This document shows positions 54,649-64,000 of a stretch of 64,000 nt of DNA, piece after piece; positions within the stretch are counted from its first letter, which is position 1; each line of letters opens with the position of its first letter. Both the position numbers and the translations under genes were made by a program. A model generated the notes under the pieces. That model worked only from the letters and a program-made list of their open reading frames with translations. It searched no databases and was not told where the DNA came from. The DNA is from Niebla homalea (Eukaryota; Ascomycota; Lecanoromycetes; Lecanorales; Ramalinaceae): positions 496,001 through 560,000 of the forward strand of contig JAHGAU010000009.1 of assembly GCA_019925105.1 (NCBI GenBank). The letters run 5' to 3'.

Positions 54649-57025
54649 ACGTGGAAGTAAGTGGCGGATAGGAAATGAAAATAACTTGTCTGGTGACTCC
54701 AATCTCTTATCATAATTGTTCCAACTTTGTGAAGGTCTTCCAAAAAGAATGGAGGTGAACCCTTTTACCAAGATCGTGAAACAGTAGTCTGCGCGACGCC
54801 TGAAATCAGACGTAGGAAGGATGGTACGATTAAGCTAACCACAGGCTTGTTACAAAAGCCGTGAGCAAAGTCTTGATGACAACAAGGCTGGAAGAAGCTC
54901 CAAAGGTTGCCTGAAAACTGTGCAAAGAATGGATGGTATGAACAAACGTATCCTGAGCTTCTGCCGTCGTCTACTGCTGTGGCCTGGTATAAAGCATTCA
55001 TGATGACTGACGTGGAGTGATCATTTCAGGTTACATGATTTTACCAACACCCGGGATCCTCCGGCATATTTTGATAATCCACAAATTGTGGATTACCAGC
55101 TGAATGTATCATCGAAGCGGCCCGTGACCACACTGAAGAGGACAAATCTGAAGGACTTGAAGCGTGGGATTCACGCTGTTCACACCTCTTGCATCCCAAC
55201 ATGCACTACTCCCATGAACTGAGCTTTGTGATGTCATGGTATTGATGAATGTTAGGCCCCTTGAGTCCCTTCTGCGATATGAGGTCTACCACAGCGGAGG
55301 AAGGATCACAGAGGAGACAGTTCCACCCTTCAAGAAGCGACGAGTGTCAAGACATTGACAATATGCACACCATGGTTCCAAAAGATGCCAGGATGATGCT
55401 GGTGTAAGCTGCTATTTTGAGACGGCACAAACAACAATGCCATCATTGAGTGACAATCTATTCTGGAGGACAGATGGTGTTGATGAGGGTCCTATGGTGA
55501 GGGGACACCGCAGTACCTTGTGAGATCAGAGTAAGTCACAGGCTGTCAAAGTTTGCGCGCGCTATTCGTACAATGGATATGAAGACCCACGAAGCACCTC
55601 TATTTAACAGAATCAATGAACCTCACTTCATCATCCGCATCATCCGAAGCCACCATCAACATACAGAAACTCCTGTCATACCTCAATCACAAAACAGACC
55701 CAACCCGCCTCCGAGCTCTAAAGCTTCCTCCTGGTGATATTTGATATCGTTCGAAAGTCACCTCGGGTCAGGCGATGATGACGAATGGGTGGACATGGAC
55801 GACACCACCAATTGCATCCCTATCGCTTGGGGCACAAGCCGGCTCTGCAGGATGAAGATGTACGCCTTTGAGGCCACAGGTTGCAAGGCAGACAAGAGGA
55901 TCCAAAGGATGGATCGGCGACTGTTCCTACATGCCCGGTGGTAGGAAATTTGGGCACTGCGTTAATATCAATTCGGCGCTGGTGGGTCAATCGGGATGTG
56001 ACTTGAACGCGGGACAAATCATGAGTGTTCAATTCAAGAGTTTCTGATGGGATTGGACAAGGCTGTTGAGGCTAGACATGTTGGTGGAACAGGGGTGGAA
56101 ATGCGGACCAAATTGGGAAATCAAGCGGAGCGTTGCTTTACACATTGCGTTTTGCATTGGAATGCCCCCATAGACAGTGCTGCTAAGTATTGGGCCTTTG
56201 GATGGCATAAGTAGATGGTACATTCCAATCCGTTGGCAAGTGGGTTTTTCTGCTTGCCAGGTCTTCTTTTGGAAAATTGCTGCAATACCATTTTTTGGCA
56301 TCACGTTTGTAAGACTTGGGGATGTTCACCCATAGGACGATGACTGCCGTCGATCGAGTGGACCAGTCGGCGGCGTACCATCACAGCATGACATTTGTGT
56401 GGCACAACGGGTCATGAATGGGCAACAAATAAGTACGAGATGGATTTCTACCTAATTGGAGCACTGCCTGACCATGAATACAATGGCAAAAGCCTCAAAG
56501 CAGGTGCATGTCTCGGTCGTTAATTGCCGCCGACGTAACCCTCGGTCCGCGCCGCTCAGTTTCACTATACAGCGTCGCGTGTGTAAGATCCGTCCTGAAA
56601 TGCCAAGAGTAAGAAGGCAAGCGGTCAAGGCGGTATAGATGGATTAAGGCGGTCAAAGACCACGGAAGCACGGGTAAACATCTTCTGCAGAACCAAACAA
56701 CTTTTCTATCACAGCCTCCATCTGTGATTTTCTTTTTTCGGCCGGCAGTGATAGGACGTCTTTAAGCAGTGTAAAGTCGCAAGGACCGTTGCCGGATCGA
56801 CGTCATTGGTTGCCGCTTCTTAGGAATACCAGTGACATCCACCAGCACAAGCATTTGATAATCTTCATTTGATTATCTATTTTCACACTTCCTCAAACGA
56901 CCTATAACGCCTTCGCATTGACAGAAGACCCACTATCCTAGGCTCCTTTCCCGATACTGCGAAGCACCTCTTGCGTTAGGGGCGAACTGTGTGACAAATA
57001 CTCATCTAACCTCTCGTCTCACAAC
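54649..57025. other. Gene-poor accessory stretch
   Basis: About 2.4 kb between the ankyrin gene and DSK2. Around 55741-56046 two plus-strand frames (one ending GCKADKRIQ, the next reading GDCSYMPGGRKFGHCVNINS to a stop at 56046) may be one small Cys-rich protein split by a base loss, but no start or signal peptide is secure. The last ~200 bases should hold the DSK2 promoter. Confidence 0.35.
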
Positions 57026-58526
57026 ATGGCAGAAGAGGCTCCCAATCCAGACGAGACCCCCGTTACCTTCAACGTCAAATCTTCGTCCGACGCCAAATAT
57101 GTCATAACCGTCCCTCTTATCACAACCGTTGCCGACCTCAAACAAAAGCTCTCAGCTTCCGATCAAGCCGATATCCCTCCAGAGCGACAACGCCTCATCT
57201 ACAGTGGCCGCGTTCTCAAGGACCCTGACACATTAGCTTCATACAAGATCAAAGAGGGAAATACAGTACATCTAGTAAAAGGTGCAGCCAGCAATCAACG
57301 GCAGAACCCGGCAAGCACTGGGACGAGTAGTACGGCAGGTGGTGCGCAGCCTGCGACTGGAGTACCTACGAACCTAGCCGCTGGCACCGGCAGAGATCCG
57401 CTTGCTGGCTTGACCGGAGCAAGGTATGCGGGCTATGCTCAAATGCCGAATGCCAATATGTTTGGCCCAGATGGCGGGGTGAGTTCTTCCTCCACATCAG
57501 TCCAAGAGACGCGCTATGATTGCTGACCTCAAATGCGCTGCAGATGGGCCCGCCACCCGATCCGGAGCAGATGGCCAGCATGCTTGAAAACCCTAACTTC
57601 TCATCCCAGCTCAACGAGGCATTATCCAACCCGGACGTCGTCGAGCAGATGATCCGCTCGAACCCCATGTTCCAAGGCCCCATGGCTGCCCAAGCGCGTC
57701 AAATGCTGCAAGATCCGAATTTCAGACGGATGATGACAGACCCCGAAACCTTACGCAGCATGCATAATATGAGGAGGACCATGCCGGGAATGTTCGGAGG
57801 CATGGGCGGCATGGGCGGTGGTGCTGGCGGAGGAGGAGGCGGAGGTTCCTTCCCGATGCCTGGAGCAACCGACGGTCCGGTGGCCACGGAAGAAGGAGGA
57901 GCAAGAGGCGCCGAGGGCGAGACTGGGCAAGGAGCAGGGACCACACAGCAACAACAACCTCCCTCGAATCCGTTCGCAATGCCGTTCAACCCTGGAACCG
58001 GTGGCGCGCCGGGAGGCAATCCATTCGCTGCTCTCTTCGGCGGTGGTGCGGGATCGATGGGCGGCAATGCGCCAGGGGACAGGCACCAAGTGCAGATGCC
58101 GCACAAGCCCCGCAAGGCCAGCAGCAGCCGCAGCAGGCCAACAACCCGTTCCAAGCCGCATCACAAATGCTCAGCCAGAACCCGCAATTGATGCAACAAA
58201 TGATGGCAGCGATGGGAGGAGGTGGAGGTGGCGGCGCCGGCGGCCAGAACCCATCAGACCCGCAACAGCAGCAAAACCCCTTCGCAGCTCTTCAGGCAAT
58301 GGGTGGGATGGGCGGCATGGGCGGCCTCAACCCAGCCATGTTCGGCGGGTTCCCGGGGAGCCCGTCTCCGCAGCCGCAAGACGACCGACCGCCCGAAGAT
58401 CGGTTCGCGGACCAGTTGAGGCAGTTGAATGATATGGGATTCTATGAGTTCGAGAGGAACGTTGAGGCCTTGAGGAGGACGGGTGGGAGTGTGCAGGGGG
58501 CTGTCGAGTATTTGCTGACGCACTGA
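57026..58526 (+). CDS. DSK2: Ubiquilin/Dsk2-type ubiquitin receptor, apparent frameshift before UBA
   Basis: Dsk2 shuttles ubiquitylated proteins to the proteasome, binding the proteasome by its UBL and ubiquitin by its UBA. Exons are 57026-57478 and 57544-58526 (GT-AG). The UBL spans about residues 12-85 (ADLKQKLSASDQADIPPERQ, LIYSGRVLKD). STI1-type motifs follow (DPEQMASMLENPNFSSQLNE, NPDVVEQMIRSNPMF), then Gly/Met-rich linkers and NPQLMQQMMAAMGG. The UBA is at the C-terminus (RQLNDMGFYEFERNVEALRR ending EYLLTH). The frame changes near 58075: the upstream frame runs to a stop at 58189-58191, while the conserved Gln-rich, STI1 and UBA parts lie in another frame. One additional G in the G-run 58075-58078 restores continuity. 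No intron with usable splice sites explains it. Confidence 0.88.
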
Positions 58527-58907
58527 GGATGTGGTGGGCCGGGGGGGGGAGAAATGGATCACAAGATCGTTGCAAGCAAAGGTGGATGACGTGTGGGTTG
58601 GCTGGAGGCACCGAGCCATTACCACCCCAAAGATCTGGGACGTAGAAGCGGAGGGCGAACAAGGTAGATCATGTCTTTCCAATTTTTTAACTCATCGAAG
58701 GATTTTTCAAGTCGGGAGCTCTCGGAGCTTTGCAGGTCATATTTCAGCGAGCTAGCTTTTGGAGGACAAGGATGAGCGACTCAGCTGAAAAGGCCGGCGA
58801 GAGCATCGCAAGACATATATCTCTCCACTATGGGAATGCCATGATCGATGTAGAGAGAAATGCTTTGAGTTTTCACCACATGATCTCTCTATCTATCAAT
58901 ATATACA
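58527..58907. other. Convergent intergenic, DSK2 and membrane protein 3' ends
   Basis: About 380 bases between two stop codons; a G-run (58541-58549) follows the DSK2 stop. No gene is seen. Confidence 0.45.
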
Positions 58908-59606
58908 TCACACCATGCCCACCACTTTCCGCCTCCTGGGTAACGTCCACGGCACCGCCATCACGACCTCCCCTTCGCTGAAGGCCCAAAAGTACACCCC
59001 CATCCCGATGATGTAATACAAGCCCGCATTCGTCCCCTGATACATCAGCAGGCTCGCCAGGCTGCTCAACGGATACACCATCAGCCGGGCCTCGATGCTC
59101 CGGTGCATCCCCGCCAGCACCGCGTCCGTTCTCCCACTCTTCCTCTCCCACCGCCGCTCCTCCTGCCTCCCACGACCAGCAGCAGTAGTAGCTCTCGCGT
59201 GCATGTCCACGGCCGTCGCCGTCACCGCGGCTTGGAGGCCCTGCTTCGTGGTATCCCCCGTCGTGTTCGCCCGCTCGCCCGGCTGCTGCCTCGGCGCATA
59301 CACCGCGCCATTATTTCCTGCCTTCGTCGTCCTCGTGCCCCTACTGCTGGCACCACTACAACACTGCCGCGCACTCGCGTGGATGAAGAGCGGTAACGGC
59401 CATTCCCAGGCCAAGCCCACGATGCCCAGCAGCAGGTTGACGATCTGCAGGACCGGCACGGGGCGGACGCAGGGATCCAGGGTGGTGGTGAGGAAGTCGA
59501 AGAAGAGTTTCGGCCAGAAGAAGGCGTAGATGGAGGCGAGGACTTGGTAGGCGGCCGCGGTGAGGATGATGAGGCGGGCCCAGTGGTTTTTGATGAGTTT
59601 GCCCAT
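58908..59606 (-). CDS. Conserved fungal multi-pass membrane protein (DUF7727-like)
   Basis: The frame beginning at 59606 encodes 232 residues; the upstream in-frame extension to 59744 is low-complexity and unlikely to be translated. The start MGKLIKNHWARLIILTAAAY and the C-terminal LMYQGTNAGLYYIIGMGVYF with WAFSEGEVV are strongly conserved in a small ascomycete membrane-protein family, which I recall as DUF7727; function is unknown. Hydrophobic helices lie at about 10-32, 48-72 and 172-205. An Ala/Arg/Thr/Gly-rich insertion of about 90 residues separates PLPLFIHASA from HRSIEARL, where the homologues I remember are nearly continuous. No AG acceptor just before HRSIEARL supports an intron. It may be a lineage-specific loop. 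Confidence 0.75.
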   Translation of the reverse strand: MGKLIKNHWARLIILTAAAYQVLASIYAFFWPKLFFDFLTTTLDPCVRPVPVLQIVNLLLGIVGLAWEWPLPLFIHASARQCCSGASSRGTRTTKAGNNGAVYAPRQQPGERANTTGDTTKQGLQAAVTATAVDMHARATTAAGRGRQEERRWERKSGRTDAVLAGMHRSIEARLMVYPLSSLASLLMYQGTNAGLYYIIGMGVYFWAFSEGEVVMAVPWTLPRRRKVVGMV

Positions 59607-61765
59607 TTCTCGGTGTGGATGTATATGTGTGTGTGAACGAGGGGAGTAAGGGCAGGGGGGGATAGGAGGTATCTGGGTTGTACGAGTTGAGGGGAGAGAC
59701 AGAGAGAGAGAGATTGTTGTGTTGGTTATGTGGCGATGGGGCAATTGGTTCTGGGTTCGCTGATGCAGGGCGGAAACGTTGGATGTTACCGTGAAGGTTT
59801 CAGCATGCTGACGAAGGGTGCTGCGATCACGCCTGTGTTCCGAGAGGGGCCGCGGTCAGGTGAGGCGCGGAGATGATGTTTCAATGATGGAGTATTGTTC
59901 GTGAAGAGGCGCAAAAGTGTGGTAGGTCGCACAAGGTAAGGCAGTGACAAAAGGAAAAGCAGTCAATTGATGGGACGACAAGTGGTATGAGATATGTTGG
60001 AGGGATACAGTGGTATCATCTTGCAATCGATAAAGGGAAACGAATGGTAGAAGAAGGGCCCTCGACTCGGGCCAGGCGCATGTACGACATGGCAGGACCC
60101 AGCAGCATAACATTACTCACGATTCTCCTCGAATAAACTTACATCATCATCTCGCAAAGCACCATGCATGCATGTCCGATAGCGCTGTGATGGTGAAAAG
60201 CATCAAGATTCAAAGAGGCCAATGCAAGAAAAGCGGTAGCCAGCAGACGGATGGAGAGCTTTGACTGGGTGATGCACTGATGGTGGTGATACGAAATCTA
60301 CGATACCGCAGATTGCTATTTCCGTTTATAGGCGCCTGCTCTTGTTTTAGTTGCCGTTAGTGCAAATGTGATAACGGCCAACCGACTGCTGAAAGGCGGG
60401 GATGTGTGGTCGCGAATCAACAAGTCAGACCCAATTATGAGCGGTGATTGGTTGAAGCTGTTTAAAGTCTCAGCAAGGGGAAAGCTTCTTTCATCTACCG
60501 AGATACCTCCGCATCATTGAGGACATCGTCTATAGTTCTATCGAGGAGCAGCCGAGGAGCAACAATAGCGATAATAGCGACAGCTTCTTGATAGAACGTC
60601 ATGAGCATATTCAGCATCATATGGGCGTTCCCACTATGTCCTCCGTTCTTCACAATTGACTGAACCGATTCTGCACGGGAAGTTGCAAGAGTGAACCGGT
60701 GGTCCCCCAAGTCAATCGTCTGGGCCTAGCGCCTTAGTTTCATGCTCAGCGGTTACAAGCCTGTCCCTGATTGGTTCACTCTCAACGACGCATTCTCTGT
60801 CTCTGAACCTTTTGCACCACCATAGGCCTTCATGCAGTCACCGAAGATTACCCAATTGCTTTTGTATTCCGTACCCATGGCGGCAAGCCCCTCAACTTTT
60901 CTCTCAAACTCTCACAGGCCAGGACCCACCGATGCCGAAACAAGTCGGCACCATCTGAGCCGCTTTATTCCGTAGAGTATACTACACGAGACATCGCTGG
61001 CACTGCGCCATGTGCTGCTATTCACCGCTTCTGGAATTCTGCACCTTGGAACCCTTTGGACCCCCATGTGTGATTCCGTCGAGAATTAGCTTTCTTGGGA
61101 CTAGACAAGTCCAATCTCACATCTTTGCCAACGACTAACGAGCATTCGCATATCACCTCATAATGCTCATGGTGGCGCTCCATGATATCTTTCCATCAAA
61201 CACTCCCACACCCCCGTGCTGACACGATACGCGCCCTCCCCTGAGGCGATCGTGAGGCTCAGTCTGCAGGGGCTTTCCCTCCTTTCTGAAGGCTGACAAT
61301 TCTCCGTCACATTCCGACTGCCACATTCGCCCGTGACATCTGAGCTAGAGAGCTTCTACTTCGATCCAGGAAACGACTTCCCGACTGTATACACCCATTT
61401 TGACTTCAACCTGAGAGGAGAGGAAGAGACAGGAGGTTGATTGATCCTCCGAGGCTGAGAGCGCATAATTTTTCGGACTGCCTGGACAGAGACAGCCCCT
61501 ATAATCGACAGTCAGACAAAACATCCACGTTCTAGAAAGGTCGAGTCGCACAATGACCTGACAGGAGAAGAACGAATACCATTGCTTTCACCGTCATCAA
61601 GCTTTGGAGGTGGATGCCAACGGCCAGAGCTTCAGAGGTCTCGCACCTTGAACAGCAGTTGGCGCCCGTCACATGAAATTCCACATCCTTGCCGCCTCTA
61701 CGTCTATGTAAATGCCTCAAGCGATTTGACTTTGCATCTAGACATACCCTTTTTTGACCCAGACA
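59607..61765. promoter_or_regulatory. Long divergent upstream region, membrane protein and NoxA
   Basis: About 2.2 kb without a supported gene. A GA-repeat tract lies near 59690-59715. A minimal upstream ORF (ATG ACC TGA, about 61552-61560) occurs in the probable NoxA leader. Short ORFs at 60495-60710 and 61345-61850 show no protein character. Confidence 0.4.
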
Positions 61766-63562
61766 ATGGCGGTAGCACAGCAAGGATGGTGGAGTAAGGA
61801 GCTCACATGGAGAATGATTGTCTTCAATATCCTGTTTCATGGCCTTCACGTTGGCCTGTTCGTTTTGGGATGGTATGTATCTGCCTTTCTGACATACATG
61901 TTCGCCCGCTGATTCTTGTCATAGGTGGAAGCAAGCAGCGGATCCTCGATTAGCTGGTCTCAACACACTCACATTCTCCGTGTGGCTATCAAGAGGCGCG
62001 GGTCTGAACTTGTCAGTGGATGGAACAATCATCGTATTGCCAATGTGTAAGAATATCCTGCGCTGGATCCGGCCTAAGATCAGGTGGTTGCCTTTGGATG
62101 AATCGCAATGGTTTCATCGGCAAGTGGCCTACTCACTGCTTTTCTGGACCATAATCCACGTCTCTGCGCATTACGTCAAGTAAGTTCACATTTCGTTTGC
62201 ACTGCGCTCCTTGCTGATGATGGCAGCTTCTTTAATGTCGAGCGCGACCAGGTGCGGCCGGAATCCGCCGTGCAGATTCATTACACAGAAGCTGGTGGAA
62301 TCACCGGACATGTCATGCTCTTTTGCATGCTGATGATGTTCACCACTGCGCATGTTCGAATCCGGCAGCAATCTTACGAAGCCTTTTGGTATACTCATCA
62401 CCTCTTCATCCCCTTCCTTCTATCTCTTTATACACACGCCACTGGCTGCTTCGTCCGCGATACTACCGGGCCATATTCACCGTTTGCTGGTGGACCTTTC
62501 TGGGATCACTGTATAGGATATGAAGGCTGGCGCTGGGAGCTCGTTGGAGGCGGGTTGTATCTCGGTGAGCGGATATACCGCGAGTGGTCATCCAGAAGGC
62601 CCAGCAAGATCGAACGAGTCATTCGCCATCCTTACGATGCTCTCGAGATTCAGTTCTCGAAACCTTCGATGAAGTACAAGGCTGGTCAGTGGCTGCTTTT
62701 GAATGTTCCAGAGGTCAGCACAACTCAGTGGCATCCTTTTACCATCACGTCGTGCCCTTTTGATCCCTATGTCTCTGTCCACGTCCGCCAAGTGGGTGAC
62801 TGGACTCGAGCGCTGGGTGACGCTCTCGGTGCTGGGCCAACGCAGGCCAACGAATACCACAATCTGGATAATATTGGAATGTTCGAAATTGCCTTGATGC
62901 CCAATCAAGAGATGCCGGCCATTCGAGTCGACGGCCCTTATGGTGCTCCAGCGGAGGATGTCTTCGACAACGAAATCGCTGTCTTGATAGGTACCGGTAT
63001 CGGAGTCACACCATGGGCCAGTATTCTGAAGAACATCTTCAATCTCCGCGCACAACCCAACGGGCCCATGCGCTTGAAGCGAGTGGAGTTTATCTGGATC
63101 TGCAGGGATACGAAATCTTTCGAATGGTTCCAAATGCTCCTGAGCTCCCTGGAGCAGCAGAGTCTGGACGCAGCCAGCGAGACTGGTGCTGCCCATGAGT
63201 TCCTGCGCATCCACACCTATCTTACACAGCGGTTCGACGCAAATGACATGGCCAACGTGTTCATCAACTCGGTAGAAGCGGAGAAGGATCCCCTCACACA
63301 GCTCTCAGCGCGGACGAATTTTGGCAGACCTGACTTCACCAAGCTCTTCACTGCGATGAAGGAGGGTATCAGAGATGGCAACTATCTCGGAGGCGCTCTA
63401 CCCGGAGGTGAGAAGGGTGGGAGAGACAGCAGTCGAAGGAAGAAGGCGGATGTCGGTGTCTATTTCTGCGGACCCAACACGGCCGCGAAGCAGATTAGAA
63501 GTGCCTGCAAGGGAGTCACCTCCAGTGACGTGAATTTCAACTTTTGGAAAGAGCATTTTTAG
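61766..63562 (+). CDS. noxA: NADPH oxidase A (superoxide-generating NOX)
   Basis: NoxA transfers electrons from cytosolic NADPH via FAD and two haems to O2, making superoxide that signals in hyphal growth and fruiting-body or infection development. Exons 61766-61872, 61925-62179 and 62227-63562 (all GT-AG) give 565 residues, the usual length. The spliced start is MAVAQQGWWSKELTWRMIVF, with joins GWWKQAADPRLAG and AHYVNFFNVERDQ. The ferric-reductase-type transmembrane region has paired haem-ligand histidines (residues near WFHRQVAY, IIHVSAHYV and YTHHLF). The FAD-binding motif is HPFTITSCP, and the NADPH-binding part includes GTGIGVTPWASIL and YFCGP. The protein ends FNFWKEHF. It lacks the N-terminal EF-hand extension of NoxC-type enzymes, and NoxA rather than NoxB fits the N-terminus best. 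Confidence 0.95.
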
Positions 63563-64000
63563 CGAGCGACTTGCAAGACTCTGGACAGGCATGCAAATGT
63601 ATAGTAAGTATCATCTAGACTTGGGTAATGACCGTCACGAATCAGATATCTTGGCTCCAGGATCATGCTTCAGAATGAGGCTAGCACTGAAAGAGCAGTG
63701 GCGGACCTCACATGGGCACAAGCGATCGTCAACGCGCTTAGCATACAAATGAGGGTCTTCATCACGACGTTGGTGACGGCTTGGCATGGTTGGGGGGTGT
63801 CACCACCAAAAAAAGAGCAGCGATTTCCGGTAAATTTATATCAATGCTTATTGGCTCGGTAGACACTAGCTCAAACTCCAAATGTGGGCGCAGCCTTAAT
63901 ACTCCTTTTCCTATATGTGGCTCCTTGTTACTTGATGAGTCTCCAATCTATCCTGTCATAGCTGCACGGAACATATCAATTGGCGAAGGTACGTCTATCT
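63563..64000. other. NoxA downstream region to window end
   Basis: Contains the NoxA 3' UTR. The ORF 63665-63862 has no recognisable features. A gene continuing beyond the window edge cannot be excluded. Confidence 0.35.

Noticed and set aside
56029..56304. Transposase-like fragment
   Set aside because: The 91-aa minus-strand ORF has no DDE-type motif, and no terminal repeats or target-site duplications are visible.
1..64000. CRISPR array, prophage or bacterial operon
   Set aside because: Spliceosomal introns and eukaryotic families throughout; the only tandem repeats are microsatellites and the two-copy 93-bp repeat.

Overview
The window looks like nuclear DNA from a filamentous ascomycete (Pezizomycotina). 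Dothideomycetes is my best guess from overall protein character, not a measured result. The evidence is long uninterrupted ORFs next to genes with short GT-AG introns (mostly 45-95 bases), genes on both strands without operons, and typical mould families: NoxA, a Boi-type SH3-SAM-PH protein, a fungal SLATT protein and a DUF6594-like protein.

Layout. 0.4-10 kb: COX4 (+), the intron-less spliceosome core gene PRP8 (-) and ribosomal protein eL34 (+); PRP8 and eL34 share a divergent promoter carrying a perfect 10-bp inverted repeat. 10-26 kb: an eight-exon flavin amine/polyamine oxidase (-), a Myb/SANT-like DNA-binding protein (-), the HDEL receptor ERD2 (-), a broken DUF6594-like membrane protein (-) and a large MIZ/SP-RING protein, a probable SUMO-ligase-type factor (-). 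26-43 kb: a Boi1/2 polarity scaffold (+), the SWR1 chromatin-remodelling ATPase (-), complex I subunit NDUFB8 (+) and a Munc13/Unc13 homologue (-). 43-50 kb: a SLATT-domain protein with an in-frame TAG (+), a three-RRM Csx1/Nam8-type RNA-binding protein (+) and a conserved fungal protein of unknown function (+). 50-57 kb is the accessory stretch: decayed ORFs, a 93-bp tandem repeat, an ATC microsatellite and an ankyrin gene. 57-64 kb: a Dsk2/ubiquilin (+) with an apparent 1-base frameshift before its UBA domain, a small conserved membrane protein (-) and NADPH oxidase NoxA (+).

Most of the window is conserved housekeeping with independent promoters, and I see no gene cluster or mobile element. 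Loose functional themes are respiration (COX4, NDUFB8), polarity, secretion and ROS at growing tips (Boi, Unc13, ERD2, NoxA), and nuclear or RNA regulation (PRP8, SWR1, MIZ protein, Myb-like, Csx1-like).

I did not find a clearly new system. The signals most worth checking are the SLATT gene with its stop codon, the secreted repeat ORF decaying at 51.6-52.95 kb, the Dsk2 frameshift, a probable GC-AG intron at 48029-48087, and the PRP8/eL34 promoter palindrome. Several breaks look like one lost base in a short homopolymer, so assembly error must be excluded before biology is claimed.
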